From Lachnospiraceae bacterium (lineage in GTDB: Bacteria > Bacillota > Clostridia > Lachnospirales > Lachnospiraceae): 61,732 nucleotides of DNA. How positions within the stretch are numbered: the stretch's first letter is position 1; every line of letters begins with the position of its first letter. The stretch covers positions 1 to 61,732 of the forward strand of contig JAILKT010000042.1 of assembly GCA_024693545.1 (NCBI GenBank), in the 5' to 3' direction. Shown piece after piece: positions 10,856-20,906 of this stretch. The notes below the pieces were generated by a model. It was not told where the DNA came from. It saw nothing but the letters and a program-made list of their open reading frames with translations, and did not search any database. Position numbers and translations under genes: made by a program.

Positions 10856-13054
10856 ATGGATATACTTAATGATATATTATTGTTTCTTGCATTGTTCGTT
10901 TCAGCTTATGTCCTGATCGTTATGACCCGGACCAATATTAAATTCCGTGACAGAATGAAGTTTGGCGGTAAGAGATTTATCATCATAACAGACATATGTT
11001 ATGTTTTTACCGCTCTCTTCTTTATCCTTGTGCTTATTTTGTTTTTATTTGATCTGTTCGATCGTAACGAAATGGGTATTATCAGTTCGCTTGCTATTCT
11101 TATCTCGTCTATAGCCAACTGGCTTCTTTTGTTTATCAGAGGTCTGCAAAATAAAGGGATTGATGTCATGTTCAACAGAGGCAATGCCATGCGTGACAGC
11201 AGAAACAAATTGATGCTGAGTGTATCGCATGATATCAGAACGCCCATGAATTCAATTATTGGTCTTTCCGAAGTAATACTCAGAAGGGATGATATTCCCG
11301 ATGATGTCAGAGAAGATATCGATAACATTTCGGTAGCAAGCAGTCTTTTACTTGGTGTAGTCAATAATCTTATCGATTTTACAAAAGTGGAAAACGGTCA
11401 GATCGAGATAATCGAATCTGAATATAATACAAGAGGCTTTATAGATGAGATCATACACAGAGCCGGCAATATGCTTAAAGGCTCTCAGGTTGAGTTCCTG
11501 ACAGATATAGATGCGAACCTTCCGATCAGGCTTATCGGTGATGAGGTGAGACTTGTACAGGCAATCGCAAACCTTGTATCAAATGCCGGGAAATATACTC
11601 ATGTCGGAGTGATCACTTTCAGGATCGCATGCGAAAAAGAAAGAGATACCGCTAAACTTACGTTCGTGATAGAAGATACCGGCATCGGTATGAAAAAGGG
11701 TCAAAAAGAAAGATACCTCGGATATTCTGCGGATGAGATCATCCGGGATCCCAAAAACGGTGCACTTAAAGGTGCGAGCAGCCTTGGATCTTTTACCGAT
11801 GATGACAGTAAGAGTGTTGGACTCGGTCTTATCATCACTCATTCAATAGTTGAAAAAATGGGTGGAAAAATGTACTTCAACAGCGAAGAAGGGCGAGGTA
11901 CTTCCGTAACCATCGAGGTCGAACAGAAGATTGCGGTTGATACGCCTATAGGGAACTTTGCTTTGATGCATAAAGATACAAAGAAGCATTATATGTTTAC
12001 AGCGCCTATGGCAAGAGTACTCGTTGTTGATGACAATATTGTCAATCTGTTTGTTTCCAAAGAACTTTTGCTCAATTACGAGATAGATGTTACAACAGCC
12101 GGAAGCGGGGCCGAGTGTCTTGCTCTTGTAAATAATAATTATTATGACCTGATATTCATGGATTATGTCATGCCTGAAATGGACGGTCGTGAAACTCTTG
12201 TAAAACTCAGACAAAGGGAAAATGATTTTGCGAGAAAAATACCCGTTGTTGCCCTTACGGCCATGGTCACCAACGGCGGCTCAAAAATGTACATTGACGA
12301 AGGATTCCAGGGGTATCTTTCGAAGCCGATCAATGTTCATGATCTTGAGGAGCAGCTTTTACGTCTTCTTCCGGATAAATATATCGTACGCAAGAATGTA
12401 CCGGAGGAAGTTGACGAAGAACCTATCGAAGAAAAGCTTTGGTATAAACGGATCAGTAATATTCTTACTGATGTTGATATTAAACAGGGACTTTTATATT
12501 CAAACAATGATTATAACTCTTACCTGAATCTTTTGAGAGTAATATACAACGACAGTTATACACAGATCGCCAAGCTTAACAGATTTAAAGAGAAGATAAA
12601 CCTTGACGATTTCCGTGTGACTATCCATGCCTTAAAGAGTGTTACTGCTTCTGTCGGAGCCGACGAACTTTCTGTGATCTGCAGAACACTTGAGACAAAG
12701 GCTAAAGAAGGCGATGTTGCTTATATCAGAGGAAATATTGATGGATTTATCGGAAAATTTGACGATTTCCTTCGAAAGATCGATATGCTTCTTGCCAGAG
12801 AAGACGAGATGAAAGTTCGCGGGTTTAATAAACCGAAGACGAACCTTCCGGAAGAAGAGATCATTGCGATCGTTGATGAACTTATCACGAGTGTGGATGA
12901 ATTTAATGCAGATGATGCGGAAGTCTGCTTAAAGAGACTTTCGAGCACAAATCTTGATTATGAGCGGGCAAAGGCAGTTGAAAATGCCAACGAACTTATT
13001 TCGATGTTTAAGTACGATGAAGTAAAGAGTCTGATTCAAAGTGTGTTTTTCTAA
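10856..13054 (+). CDS. Hybrid histidine kinase (TM-HisKA-HATPase-REC-Hpt)
   Basis: A 732-residue membrane sensor kinase with a full internal phosphorelay. Three hydrophobic segments occupy about residues 5-100, with no large extracellular domain, so the signal may be in the membrane or reach the core through a partner. HisKA has SVSHDIRTPMNS near residue 122. The ATPase domain has N-box LVSNAGKYT and GLGL motifs. The receiver starts at RVLVVDDN near 386, with phospho-Asp in FMDYVMPEMDG. The Hpt domain has TIHALKS near 588 with the phospho-His. There is no DNA-binding output, so phosphate must pass to a separate regulator not in this window. The start follows GAAAGGA. The LRR gene starts 23 bases downstream. 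Confidence 0.92.
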   Translation: MDILNDILLFLALFVSAYVLIVMTRTNIKFRDRMKFGGKRFIIITDICYVFTALFFILVLILFLFDLFDRNEMGIISSLAILISSIANWLLLFIRGLQNKGIDVMFNRGNAMRDSRNKLMLSVSHDIRTPMNSIIGLSEVILRRDDIPDDVREDIDNISVASSLLLGVVNNLIDFTKVENGQIEIIESEYNTRGFIDEIIHRAGNMLKGSQVEFLTDIDANLPIRLIGDEVRLVQAIANLVSNAGKYTHVGVITFRIACEKERDTAKLTFVIEDTGIGMKKGQKERYLGYSADEIIRDPKNGALKGASSLGSFTDDDSKSVGLGLIITHSIVEKMGGKMYFNSEEGRGTSVTIEVEQKIAVDTPIGNFALMHKDTKKHYMFTAPMARVLVVDDNIVNLFVSKELLLNYEIDVTTAGSGAECLALVNNNYYDLIFMDYVMPEMDGRETLVKLRQRENDFARKIPVVALTAMVTNGGSKMYIDEGFQGYLSKPINVHDLEEQLLRLLPDKYIVRKNVPEEVDEEPIEEKLWYKRISNILTDVDIKQGLLYSNNDYNSYLNLLRVIYNDSYTQIAKLNRFKEKINLDDFRVTIHALKSVTASVGADELSVICRTLETKAKEGDVAYIRGNIDGFIGKFDDFLRKIDMLLAREDEMKVRGFNKPKTNLPEEEIIAIVDELITSVDEFNADDAEVCLKRLSSTNLDYERAKAVENANELISMFKYDEVKSLIQSVFF

Positions 13055-13077
13055 AAACGTACCGGAATGGTGAAATT

Positions 13078-14322
13078 ATGAGGAATGCTTTAAAAAAATG
13101 TATATGCATTACGATCGCGGCTATGATGTTATTGGCGGTCGTTCCTGTGCAGGGAGCAGTGATACCGGTTCCGACCGAATTTACCAAGCACGGAATAATC
13201 TATTCGGTATTATCGAAAGGAAAAGGCAACCACGGGACCGTATCGGTTATCGGTATTGATACTCAGGCTGAAGGAGAAGACCTTTCGACAATAATTATCC
13301 CGCAGACGGTCAGAAAATACCAGGTAAGTTACGACGTTATTTTTATCGATTCTTTTGCTTTTGCTGATACCGGTATCATAAAGTCGGTCACTCTCGGAAA
13401 AGGGATCGAAAGTATTAAAACGGGCGCCTTTTACGGGTGCGTTAATCTCTCAGATATAACCATTCCGGAAACCGTTTCAAATATAGACAAATATGCTTTT
13501 GGCGGTTGCGGACAGCTTTCGGTTATTAACATTGCTGAAGAAAACGAATATTATTCAGCCGAAAACGGTGAACTTTATTCGAAGGACGGAGAGACACTTA
13601 TTTCCGCTCCGGGAGCCTCGGGAAAATATACTGTTAGGGAAGGCGTAAGGACAATAGGAGCGGCAGCTTTTGATTCGAATAAGCTTATCACGAATGTAAT
13701 CCTTTCCGATGATGTCAGAAGAATAGAAGAAGGAGCTTTCTATAACTGTACTTCACTCAGTACCGTTGATCTGGGAAAAACGGAATATATCGGTAAAGAT
13801 GCGTTTTGTAAAAGCGGCCTTACAAGCATAAAGATACCTGAAACCACTACAGAACTGACAGATAATCCGTTTGCGTATTGTGATATGCTTTCAGATATAA
13901 GCGTTAAAAAAGCCAACACTAAATTTAAAGTCAGAAAAGGAATGCTGTTAAACAGTTCGGGGAAAAAAGTGATATCTTCCCCGACTGTCACTGAGATAGA
14001 AGAGTTTCCGTCAACGGTTACCACGATCGGTGCTTATGCATTTGCGGGAAATAAGAATTTATCAACGATCGTTTTTCCGTCTAAAATTAAAAAATTTAAA
14101 GAAGGTGCATTTGATTCATGTACCTCTCTTAAAATAATCAGATTTACATCCCGTAATCTTACTTTGCCGGAGATTACGGAAGAAAACAAAGGTGTGTTCT
14201 TTAATACTACATATAACCTTATAGCAGAAATTCCCTATTCCGAAGAAAGTTTTACGGAAGGATCGGCTGAAAAGGCTGTTGAAGAAAACAGTCCCGGTGG
14301 AGTATTGATCACGAATTATTGA
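13078..14322 (+). CDS. Secreted BspA-type leucine-rich repeat protein
   Basis: A 414-residue exported protein. Residues 1-28 are a classical signal peptide (basic start, hydrophobic core, cleavage near VQG-AVIP). The rest is LRR_5/BspA repeats of about 23 residues; typical units read FYGCVNLSDITIPETVSNI and FAGNKNLSTIVFPSKIKKF. No LPXTG, lipobox or C-terminal membrane helix is seen, so it is probably released or held non-covalently. BspA-like repeats bind host proteins or glycans in some bacteria; here the ligand is unknown. Its placement between two sensor kinases with gaps of 23 and 25 bases suggests it could feed an extracellular signal to them; this is inference. Confidence 0.85.
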   Translation: MRNALKKCICITIAAMMLLAVVPVQGAVIPVPTEFTKHGIIYSVLSKGKGNHGTVSVIGIDTQAEGEDLSTIIIPQTVRKYQVSYDVIFIDSFAFADTGIIKSVTLGKGIESIKTGAFYGCVNLSDITIPETVSNIDKYAFGGCGQLSVINIAEENEYYSAENGELYSKDGETLISAPGASGKYTVREGVRTIGAAAFDSNKLITNVILSDDVRRIEEGAFYNCTSLSTVDLGKTEYIGKDAFCKSGLTSIKIPETTTELTDNPFAYCDMLSDISVKKANTKFKVRKGMLLNSSGKKVISSPTVTEIEEFPSTVTTIGAYAFAGNKNLSTIVFPSKIKKFKEGAFDSCTSLKIIRFTSRNLTLPEITEENKGVFFNTTYNLIAEIPYSEESFTEGSAEKAVEENSPGGVLITNY

Positions 14323-14347
14323 CGGTGTTTTCGTTTAGGGGTGATGT

Positions 14348-17300
14348 ATGAATTATAATCTTGACTTTGATTATTGTGCAGTGATCATCATGATTATGTT
14401 CTTCGTCTATTATTTTTCGAGACGAAGATTTCAGAGTGTGCGGAATAAACTGTTTCTTTCTCTTGCATTCGTTTCTTTCTCAAGCATAGTGCTTGATATT
14501 CTGTCCGCATATACGATCCTTTATAAAGAAGCATTTTCTGCTTTTACTATCTGCTTTGTCGCAATACTTTATTTTTTGGTAACCGGTGGATTATCGGCTC
14601 TGTTTTGCGTGTATTCACTTGTTCAGTCAAGAACCGATTCCATTATAAAGAATCTTGTCGGTAAGCTTGCGCTTTTAATGATACCGTATGCGCTTTATTC
14701 GATCATCCTGATATCGACCCCGTTCACCGGGATCCTGTTTTATCTTGAGGAAGACAAAACCTATGTTCAGGGACCTTTTATGATACTTAACCTTATTTTG
14801 GTTATAATGTATCTTCTTTTCAGTTTTTTCAGAATAACGTTTTTCAGTGAAAACATTTCATTCCGAAAGAGGCTTCCTTTTTACTGTTTCGTGTTCTTTA
14901 TGATCACGGCAGTGCTATTGCAGTGGATCCTTAAAGACTATCTTTTTTATGGTTTTGCGCAGGCTCTCGGAGTTCTGGTACTTTATCTTTCGAATCATAA
15001 TTACAACGACCTTGTTGATTTAAGAACAGACCTTTACAACAGACGTACGGCACTCGAACATTTAAAGGATATACGAACTTCGGGTCAGCATGTTTCTCTG
15101 ATCGGCGTTGCGGTATTTGATCAGCAGTTCCTTTCACAGAACGTCAGCGTAAGCGATCTTAACGCATATACAGACGCCTTTGCGGGTTATCTGACCAAAT
15201 TTCTATATAAACAATTCGGGATCCAGAACACATTTTGTATAGAGACAAATATATACCTCGTAACCGTAAAAAAAGAAGAATGTGAGGAAACTGTCCGCAA
15301 AATTTCGGATAGGTTCCTTGATCTGTGGAAGATCAAAGAGAAGGAGTTTTATTTTGTTCCGGGTATAGCGCAGCTTGATTTCCCGGACGAAGTCGAAATG
15401 ATAAATCAGGCATTCGATCTTATAACCGACGGCGTCAGGAATTCATCTGACAACAAGGGAAAGATAATGCATCTTGACGATATTATCGATGATAAGGAAA
15501 GACGTATCAATTCCCTTGAAAAGATTCAGGAACAGCTTGAAAAACAATATATCGAAACCGAGGATAAGATGAACAAGGCCGTTATTGCAGACCGTTCAAA
15601 GAGTATGTTCCTTGCGCAGATGTCTCATGAGATCAGAACGCCTATGACTGCGATACTCGGTATGACTGAACTGCTTCTGAGAGATTCCAAGGATAAGACG
15701 ATTACCGGATATGCCAATGCTATCATGAATTCCGGAAGAAATCTGCTCGGTATTATTAATGATATTCTTGATTTTTCAAAGATTGAATCCGGAAAAATGT
15801 CCATAGTAAAAGAAAAGTACATGATTACATCTGTCATGTATGATCTTGTTGTAGGCATTTTGCACCGTGTAAGCGAGAAAAAGCTTAATCTCCGGGTGCG
15901 CTTTGATCCAAGTATTCCAATTTATCTTTTGGGAGACGAGATCAGAGTAAAGCAGCTTATGTTTAATATTTTGACAAATGCCTGCAAATACACTCAAAAA
16001 GGCGAGATCATTTTTGATGTCAGATGCAGAAAAGAAGGATCGATCTGTAATCTTATTATCAAAATAAGCGATACGGGCATAGGAATCCGCAAGGAGAATC
16101 TTTCCAGGATCTTTGAGAGATTTGAGAGATTTGAACCTGAAATAAACAAGTCGATCGAAGGAACGGGACTTGGTCTTGCGATTGTTAGACAACTTATAGA
16201 GCTTATGGAGGGATCCATAAGAGTAGAGAGTGAATACGGGGTCGGGAGCACCTTTACCGTTACATTACCGCAGGAGATAATAGAAGATTCACCGTCTGTA
16301 CTTTTGGACAGTAACGACAGAAGGAGAATAGCTTACTGTTTTGAGAATGTCTCACTGGAAGAAGATATGCGTGAAGCATGTGATTCTCTTAAGATAGAAA
16401 GCAGTTGCTTTGCATCTTCGGATGATCTTGATATTCTTATCGGAGATGAAACATATACCAATATCTTTGTGTGCTCGGGAATTTTAAGGAGACTTGTGGC
16501 CTCGCAAAATAAGCTTATTTTTGACAGAAGACTTACATGTGTATTTGAATACGGAGAAATCCTTGATGACTATGCGGGAAGGATAATAAAGACTCCTATC
16601 TCTTCGATCAATCTGGGCGCTTTTTGTAACGGAACATTGATCGAACCTATGCAAAACTTCATCAATGAGAAGAATTATACGGCACCAACGGCGAAAATAT
16701 TATGCGTTGATGATAATGCAGTCAATCTAAAGATATTTAAAAGCCTCTGTGAGCCTCATGAATTTATCATTGATTGTGTCGAATCGGGTGACGAATGTAT
16801 TGAACGAACCCGTATAAACGACTATGACATTATCTTCCTTGATCATATGATGCCTCAAAAAGACGGTATAGATACGATACATGAGATCCTGTCAACAGAA
16901 GATAACAAATGCAAGGATAAGCCTTTTGTGGCGTTTACGGCCAATGCTATTTCCGGCATGAAAGAAATGTTCATAAACGAAGGCTTTACAGATTTTCTTT
17001 CGAAACCGATAGATCCTTCAAAACTTGAAGAAATGTTATTCAGATATATTCCGAAGGATAAAATGATCATAAGATTGGCAGATGACAATGAAGAAGGAGA
17101 TGATAATACGGAAGAAAGAATGATAAAGAATTTAAAAGATGCCGGACTTGACACAGAGTCAGCACTTGAATATGCGGGAGGTAGCGCAGATACTCTCAGA
17201 GAGGTGCTTGATGTCTTTATAAGTGACGGAAAAGAAAAGACAGAGCTTATGAAGGATCAGCTTAAAGAAGGCAATTATGCCGATTTTACGACACAGATCC

Positions 17301-17473
17301 ATGCGGTAAAGAGCCTTACAAAAGGACTCGGACTTCCGGATCTGTCACAAAAAGCACTTGAATTGGAACTTGCCGGAAAAGGCGGTAATTATTCTATCAT
17401 TGATGATAAAGGTCCGGAAGTGCTAAAGGAGTACGGAGAAATAATCGATATAATATATAAAGCGATTAATTGA
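14348..17473 (+). CDS. Hybrid histidine kinase with multi-TM sensor and degenerate GGDEF domain
   Basis: A 1041-residue kinase. The first ~215 residues hold about seven membrane segments. Next comes a GGDEF-like domain beginning LRTDLYNRRTALEHL near residue 226. It keeps that opening signature, but the GGDEF site reads ETNIY, so cyclase activity is not expected. A coiled coil leads to HisKA (QMSHEIRTPMTA, near 425), the ATPase domain (NILTNACKYT; GTGLGLAI), a degenerate receiver-like segment (about 660-775), a true receiver (KILCVDDNAVN near 784; phospho-Asp in FLDHMMPQKDG), and an Hpt domain (QIHAVKSLTKG near 980). The dead GGDEF may bind c-di-GMP or GTP as a sensor, by analogy with other degenerate domains. 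The start follows AGGGGTG, 25 bases after the LRR gene. Confidence 0.9.
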   Translation: MNYNLDFDYCAVIIMIMFFVYYFSRRRFQSVRNKLFLSLAFVSFSSIVLDILSAYTILYKEAFSAFTICFVAILYFLVTGGLSALFCVYSLVQSRTDSIIKNLVGKLALLMIPYALYSIILISTPFTGILFYLEEDKTYVQGPFMILNLILVIMYLLFSFFRITFFSENISFRKRLPFYCFVFFMITAVLLQWILKDYLFYGFAQALGVLVLYLSNHNYNDLVDLRTDLYNRRTALEHLKDIRTSGQHVSLIGVAVFDQQFLSQNVSVSDLNAYTDAFAGYLTKFLYKQFGIQNTFCIETNIYLVTVKKEECEETVRKISDRFLDLWKIKEKEFYFVPGIAQLDFPDEVEMINQAFDLITDGVRNSSDNKGKIMHLDDIIDDKERRINSLEKIQEQLEKQYIETEDKMNKAVIADRSKSMFLAQMSHEIRTPMTAILGMTELLLRDSKDKTITGYANAIMNSGRNLLGIINDILDFSKIESGKMSIVKEKYMITSVMYDLVVGILHRVSEKKLNLRVRFDPSIPIYLLGDEIRVKQLMFNILTNACKYTQKGEIIFDVRCRKEGSICNLIIKISDTGIGIRKENLSRIFERFERFEPEINKSIEGTGLGLAIVRQLIELMEGSIRVESEYGVGSTFTVTLPQEIIEDSPSVLLDSNDRRRIAYCFENVSLEEDMREACDSLKIESSCFASSDDLDILIGDETYTNIFVCSGILRRLVASQNKLIFDRRLTCVFEYGEILDDYAGRIIKTPISSINLGAFCNGTLIEPMQNFINEKNYTAPTAKILCVDDNAVNLKIFKSLCEPHEFIIDCVESGDECIERTRINDYDIIFLDHMMPQKDGIDTIHEILSTEDNKCKDKPFVAFTANAISGMKEMFINEGFTDFLSKPIDPSKLEEMLFRYIPKDKMIIRLADDNEEGDDNTEERMIKNLKDAGLDTESALEYAGGSADTLREVLDVFISDGKEKTELMKDQLKEGNYADFTTQIHAVKSLTKGLGLPDLSQKALELELAGKGGNYSIIDDKGPEVLKEYGEIIDIIYKAIN

Positions 17474-17544
17474 TAAGAAGCCGATATAAAGCATCCTGTC
17501 ATAAATGTAGCAAAATAACAGTTAACGGAGGCATTTTTGGGATT

Positions 17545-19524
17545 ATGAAGATCTCGTCACTATTTATCAAGAATTTTAAAACGATAAAAGAGCTTATTCT
17601 CGGAAATATTGAAAATGCAATGATAATCGTAGGTAAAAACAGTACAGGTAAAACCACGATCCTTCATGCGATACGTGCGGTTGCAGGTGATTATACCGTT
17701 TGTCCGGGTGATTTCAACGATGCTGAAAGGAATATTGAGATCGCAGTCGATCTCGAACTAAGCAATGATGATATTCTTATGTTCCATAAAACTGGTACGA
17801 TCAGTAAATACAAAAATTTCGATATGTGGTATGAAGAGTTTAAAAAGACACTTCCGTCATTTGAAAGTGTAAAAAAAGAAGTATCACAAGATTATGAAAA
17901 TTATATGAGAATTACACAGCCGGAAGATTACGGCGGAGTTCTTAAATTTGTTTTCGTTGTCGATCGTGAACTGAATGTCAGATATTATGACGGATATAAC
18001 AAAAATAACATAAGTATAGTGGATATTATTCCCAAGGTACATTTTATAGATGTTTCCAGAGATGTTAAAGGGATTCAGAATGAGATCTTTTCTGCTCAGA
18101 CAGCTGATTCGCTCAGTCCGTTGAAACAGAATTCCTGTATCATGGATCCTGCATGTCCCTGTATTAATTGTTTCAACTGTATTCCCGAAATCCTTTCCAA
18201 GGAACCGGAATCAATGTCCATAGCTCAGACATTTAAGCTGCTTGAATATAAGCTTATGAATGTAAATCTGGATGAGTTTATGTACAACCTGAATAAATAT
18301 TATACCAGAAACAGCGGCAAACAGCAGAATTTCAGATTTGTACTTAATATCAATCCCGAAGAACTGCTTAGTCTCGGAACTGCCGTTATCAAGTCGGACA
18401 GATACGGAACGGATTCCGTTGATCACTTGAGTGCCGGAGGTAAAAGCATATATATTTTATCGATGCTTGAAGCGTATCTGGATGATTCAAGGACAATGCC
18501 CTGCATAATTATGATCGAAGATCCCGAAATATACCTTCATCCGCAGCTCCAGAAAGAAGCAAGCGAAATACTTTACAGATTGTCAAAGAAGAATCAGGTG
18601 ATCTTCTCAACTCATTCACCGAATCTTATTTTTAATTTTACATCCAAGCAGCTTAAGCAGGTTGTGCTTGATGAGAATTCTTACACAACTGCGATCGAGG
18701 ATCCCGATATTGACGTTATTCTTGATGATCTCGGTTATTCGGCCAACGATCTGATGAACGTTAACTTTGTATTTATCGTGGAAGGAAAACAGGACAGCAA
18801 CAGGCTTCCGTTGCTTCTTAAAAAGTATTATTCGGAAGTATATGATAATGACGGTCGTTTGCAGAGAATATCAATAATCACCACAAACAGCTGTACAAAT
18901 ATAAAAACGTATGCAAACCTCAAATACATCAATCAGCTTTATTTAAAAGATCAGTTTCTGATGATAAGGGACAGCGACGGTAAAAAGCCCGAAACGCTTG
19001 TTAAACAGCTTTGTTCTTATTATTTTGCGAGAGCTCATGAGGATTCGGGCAATATTCCGAGAGTACAGCCACGCAACGTGCTGGTGCTTAAATACTACTC
19101 TTTTGAAAACTATTTCCTTAATCCCAAAGTAATGGCGAAGATAGGCGTTATAAAGAATGAAGAAGATTTCTATAATATTCTCCTTGAAAAATTCAAAGCA
19201 TATCTTCATAAGCTTTCAAGCGTCAAGAGGATGAAAGAGATAACCGGAATCAACATAAAATCAAAGGAAGATATAAAGCGCAATCTTGAAAAGATAAAGA
19301 TTTACGTTAGGGGTCATAATCTGTTTGACATTTTTTACGGAAAATACAAAGGTGAAAATGAGACCATGATCCTTCAAAAATATATTGATGAAGCGCCCAG
19401 AAGCGACTTTGAAGATATATTAAATTCAATTGATGATTTCGTCTTTTTCTCAAACAGAAAAGTAAAAGAACAGGAAGAAATCAAACCACTTCGTGATAAA
19501 CATAAAAAGAAAAAGAGACTTTAA
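17545..19524 (+). CDS. OLD-family ATPase with TOPRIM domain and a cysteine cluster
   Basis: A 659-residue protein of the overcoming-lysogenization-defect (OLD) type. Walker A is GKNSTGKTT near residue 31, the ABC signature LSAGGKS lies near 293, and the Walker B-like segment IMIEDPEIYLHP near 321 is followed by FSTHSPNL. The TOPRIM part has IVEGKQDS near 411 and the metal pair in MIRDSDG near 473, so the nuclease site looks intact. An insertion at about residues 197-214 carries five cysteines (C-x5-C-x-C-x2-C-x2-C), unusual for OLD proteins and suggestive of metal binding. The frame extends upstream into the kinase stop; ATG 17545 is chosen because the Walker domain starts there, with CGGAGG about 13 bases before it. 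OLD proteins are nucleases, some with anti-phage roles. It lacks a GajB-like partner. Confidence 0.82.
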   Translation: MKISSLFIKNFKTIKELILGNIENAMIIVGKNSTGKTTILHAIRAVAGDYTVCPGDFNDAERNIEIAVDLELSNDDILMFHKTGTISKYKNFDMWYEEFKKTLPSFESVKKEVSQDYENYMRITQPEDYGGVLKFVFVVDRELNVRYYDGYNKNNISIVDIIPKVHFIDVSRDVKGIQNEIFSAQTADSLSPLKQNSCIMDPACPCINCFNCIPEILSKEPESMSIAQTFKLLEYKLMNVNLDEFMYNLNKYYTRNSGKQQNFRFVLNINPEELLSLGTAVIKSDRYGTDSVDHLSAGGKSIYILSMLEAYLDDSRTMPCIIMIEDPEIYLHPQLQKEASEILYRLSKKNQVIFSTHSPNLIFNFTSKQLKQVVLDENSYTTAIEDPDIDVILDDLGYSANDLMNVNFVFIVEGKQDSNRLPLLLKKYYSEVYDNDGRLQRISIITTNSCTNIKTYANLKYINQLYLKDQFLMIRDSDGKKPETLVKQLCSYYFARAHEDSGNIPRVQPRNVLVLKYYSFENYFLNPKVMAKIGVIKNEEDFYNILLEKFKAYLHKLSSVKRMKEITGINIKSKEDIKRNLEKIKIYVRGHNLFDIFYGKYKGENETMILQKYIDEAPRSDFEDILNSIDDFVFFSNRKVKEQEEIKPLRDKHKKKKRL

Positions 19525-19536
19525 AAACTTGCTGAT

Positions 19537-19565
19537 TTGACAAAGAACTGTAAACATTATATAAT
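19537..19565 (+). promoter_or_regulatory. Consensus sigma-A promoter
   Basis: TTGACA (19537-19542) and TATAAT (19560-19565) are separated by exactly 17 bases, both perfect matches. It drives the CNNM-type gene and marks the start of a new transcription unit after the OLD gene. Confidence 0.88.
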
Positions 19566-19602
19566 TTTCAAATTAAAAACAATAAAAAGGAGTGTGATCT
19601 AA

Positions 19603-20895
19603 TTGGATCCTGACGTCGCGGGTCAGTTGATAGCATTAGTATTGTTGCTTATTTTGTCGGCATTTTTCTCGTCGGCAGAAACCGCATTTACATCGCTTAA
19701 CAAACTTAGGATCAGAACACAGGCCGATGACGGCTCAAAGCGTGCTAAGCTAATTTATGGGATGATAGAAGATCCTTCCAGGTTCCTTGCAACCGTTTTG
19801 GTAGGAAATAATATCGTCAATATTGCAGCATCCTCACTTACTACAGTCCTTGTAACAAAAAGTTTCGGCTCTGATTTCATAGGACTGGGTGCAGGTGTGC
19901 TTACTCTTGTTGTTCTGATATTCGGAGAGATAATGCCTAAAACAATGGCAGCTCTTAAAGCCGAAAAGGTCAGCAGATTTTATGCGCCGATCATTAAGTT
20001 TTTAATGTTCGCGCTGTTTCCGATCGTTTTTCTTGTTAAAAAGATTTCTGATTTCTTCTTTTTTATTCTCAGAGTTGACACAGAAAAAAAAGAAGTCACC
20101 ATTACTGAGGATGAACTTCTTTCTATAGTCGATGCGAGTAGTGAAGAAGGTGTCCTTGAAAATGATGAGCGAGAGATGATCAACAACGTTGTTGATTTCG
20201 GAGATTCGTCTGCCAAGGATATCATGGTCACCTCCGGCAATATGGTTTGTGTTGAAGATAATGTCGATTATGAAACACTTCTGGAAGTCATCCGTGAGCA
20301 TATGTATTCGCGTATGCCTGTTTATCACGATACCATAGACAATATAATCGGAATAGTCTGGGCTAAAGACATTCTTGTAAAATATGACAGGAAAGAGCCT
20401 TTTGATGTTACAAAATATATGCGTGAAGCATATTTTACATATGAATTTAAGAATACACGCGAACTAATGGCAGATATGCGTGAAGAATATAAATCAATGG
20501 CTGTTGTTCTTGATGAATATGGTGCTACGGCGGGACTGTTGACAATAGAAGATCTTATTGAAGAGATTGTCGGTGAGATCAGAGATGAGACCGATACCGA
20601 TGAACTTGATCCGATAGAAAAGATATCAGATCGTGTTTATATAGTTGAAGGCAAGACAGATTTTGACAAGATCAATGAAGTAGTGGGACTCAGGATAAAC
20701 TCGGATGATTATGATTCCATAGCGGGACATGTGATCCATTTAATGAAGGATATCCCCGAATCCGAAGGAGAGTCGGTAAAGGATGAGGACGGTGTTGTTT
20801 TCACGGTTCTTGTACTTGAAAAGAATACGATCGAAAAGATAATGATCGAGCTGCCCGAAGATTTTGAAGTTCACAAAGTTGAAGAAAAAGAATAA
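19603..20895 (+). CDS. CNNM/HlyC-CorC family membrane transporter (hemolysin family)
   Basis: A 430-residue membrane protein. An N-terminal CNNM (DUF21) domain with about four membrane segments spans residues 1-150 (FFSSAETAFTSLNKLRI motif). A CBS pair follows near 205-325 (DIMV ... MPVYHDTIDNIIGIV; MAVVLDEYGATAGLLTIEDLIEEIVGEI), then a C-terminal CorC_HlyC domain. Family members act in magnesium or other cation export; the old haemolysin name does not imply toxin activity. The start is TTG at 19603, supported by AAAGGAGTG upstream and by the alignment-like position of the first membrane helix; no ATG fits. The magnesium transporter mgtE follows under its own promoter, so the two may serve Mg2+ balance together. 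Confidence 0.88.
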   Translation: MDPDVAGQLIALVLLLILSAFFSSAETAFTSLNKLRIRTQADDGSKRAKLIYGMIEDPSRFLATVLVGNNIVNIAASSLTTVLVTKSFGSDFIGLGAGVLTLVVLIFGEIMPKTMAALKAEKVSRFYAPIIKFLMFALFPIVFLVKKISDFFFFILRVDTEKKEVTITEDELLSIVDASSEEGVLENDEREMINNVVDFGDSSAKDIMVTSGNMVCVEDNVDYETLLEVIREHMYSRMPVYHDTIDNIIGIVWAKDILVKYDRKEPFDVTKYMREAYFTYEFKNTRELMADMREEYKSMAVVLDEYGATAGLLTIEDLIEEIVGEIRDETDTDELDPIEKISDRVYIVEGKTDFDKINEVVGLRINSDDYDSIAGHVIHLMKDIPESEGESVKDEDGVVFTVLVLEKNTIEKIMIELPEDFEVHKVEEKE

Positions 20896-20906
20896 GTCAT
20901 ATATTA

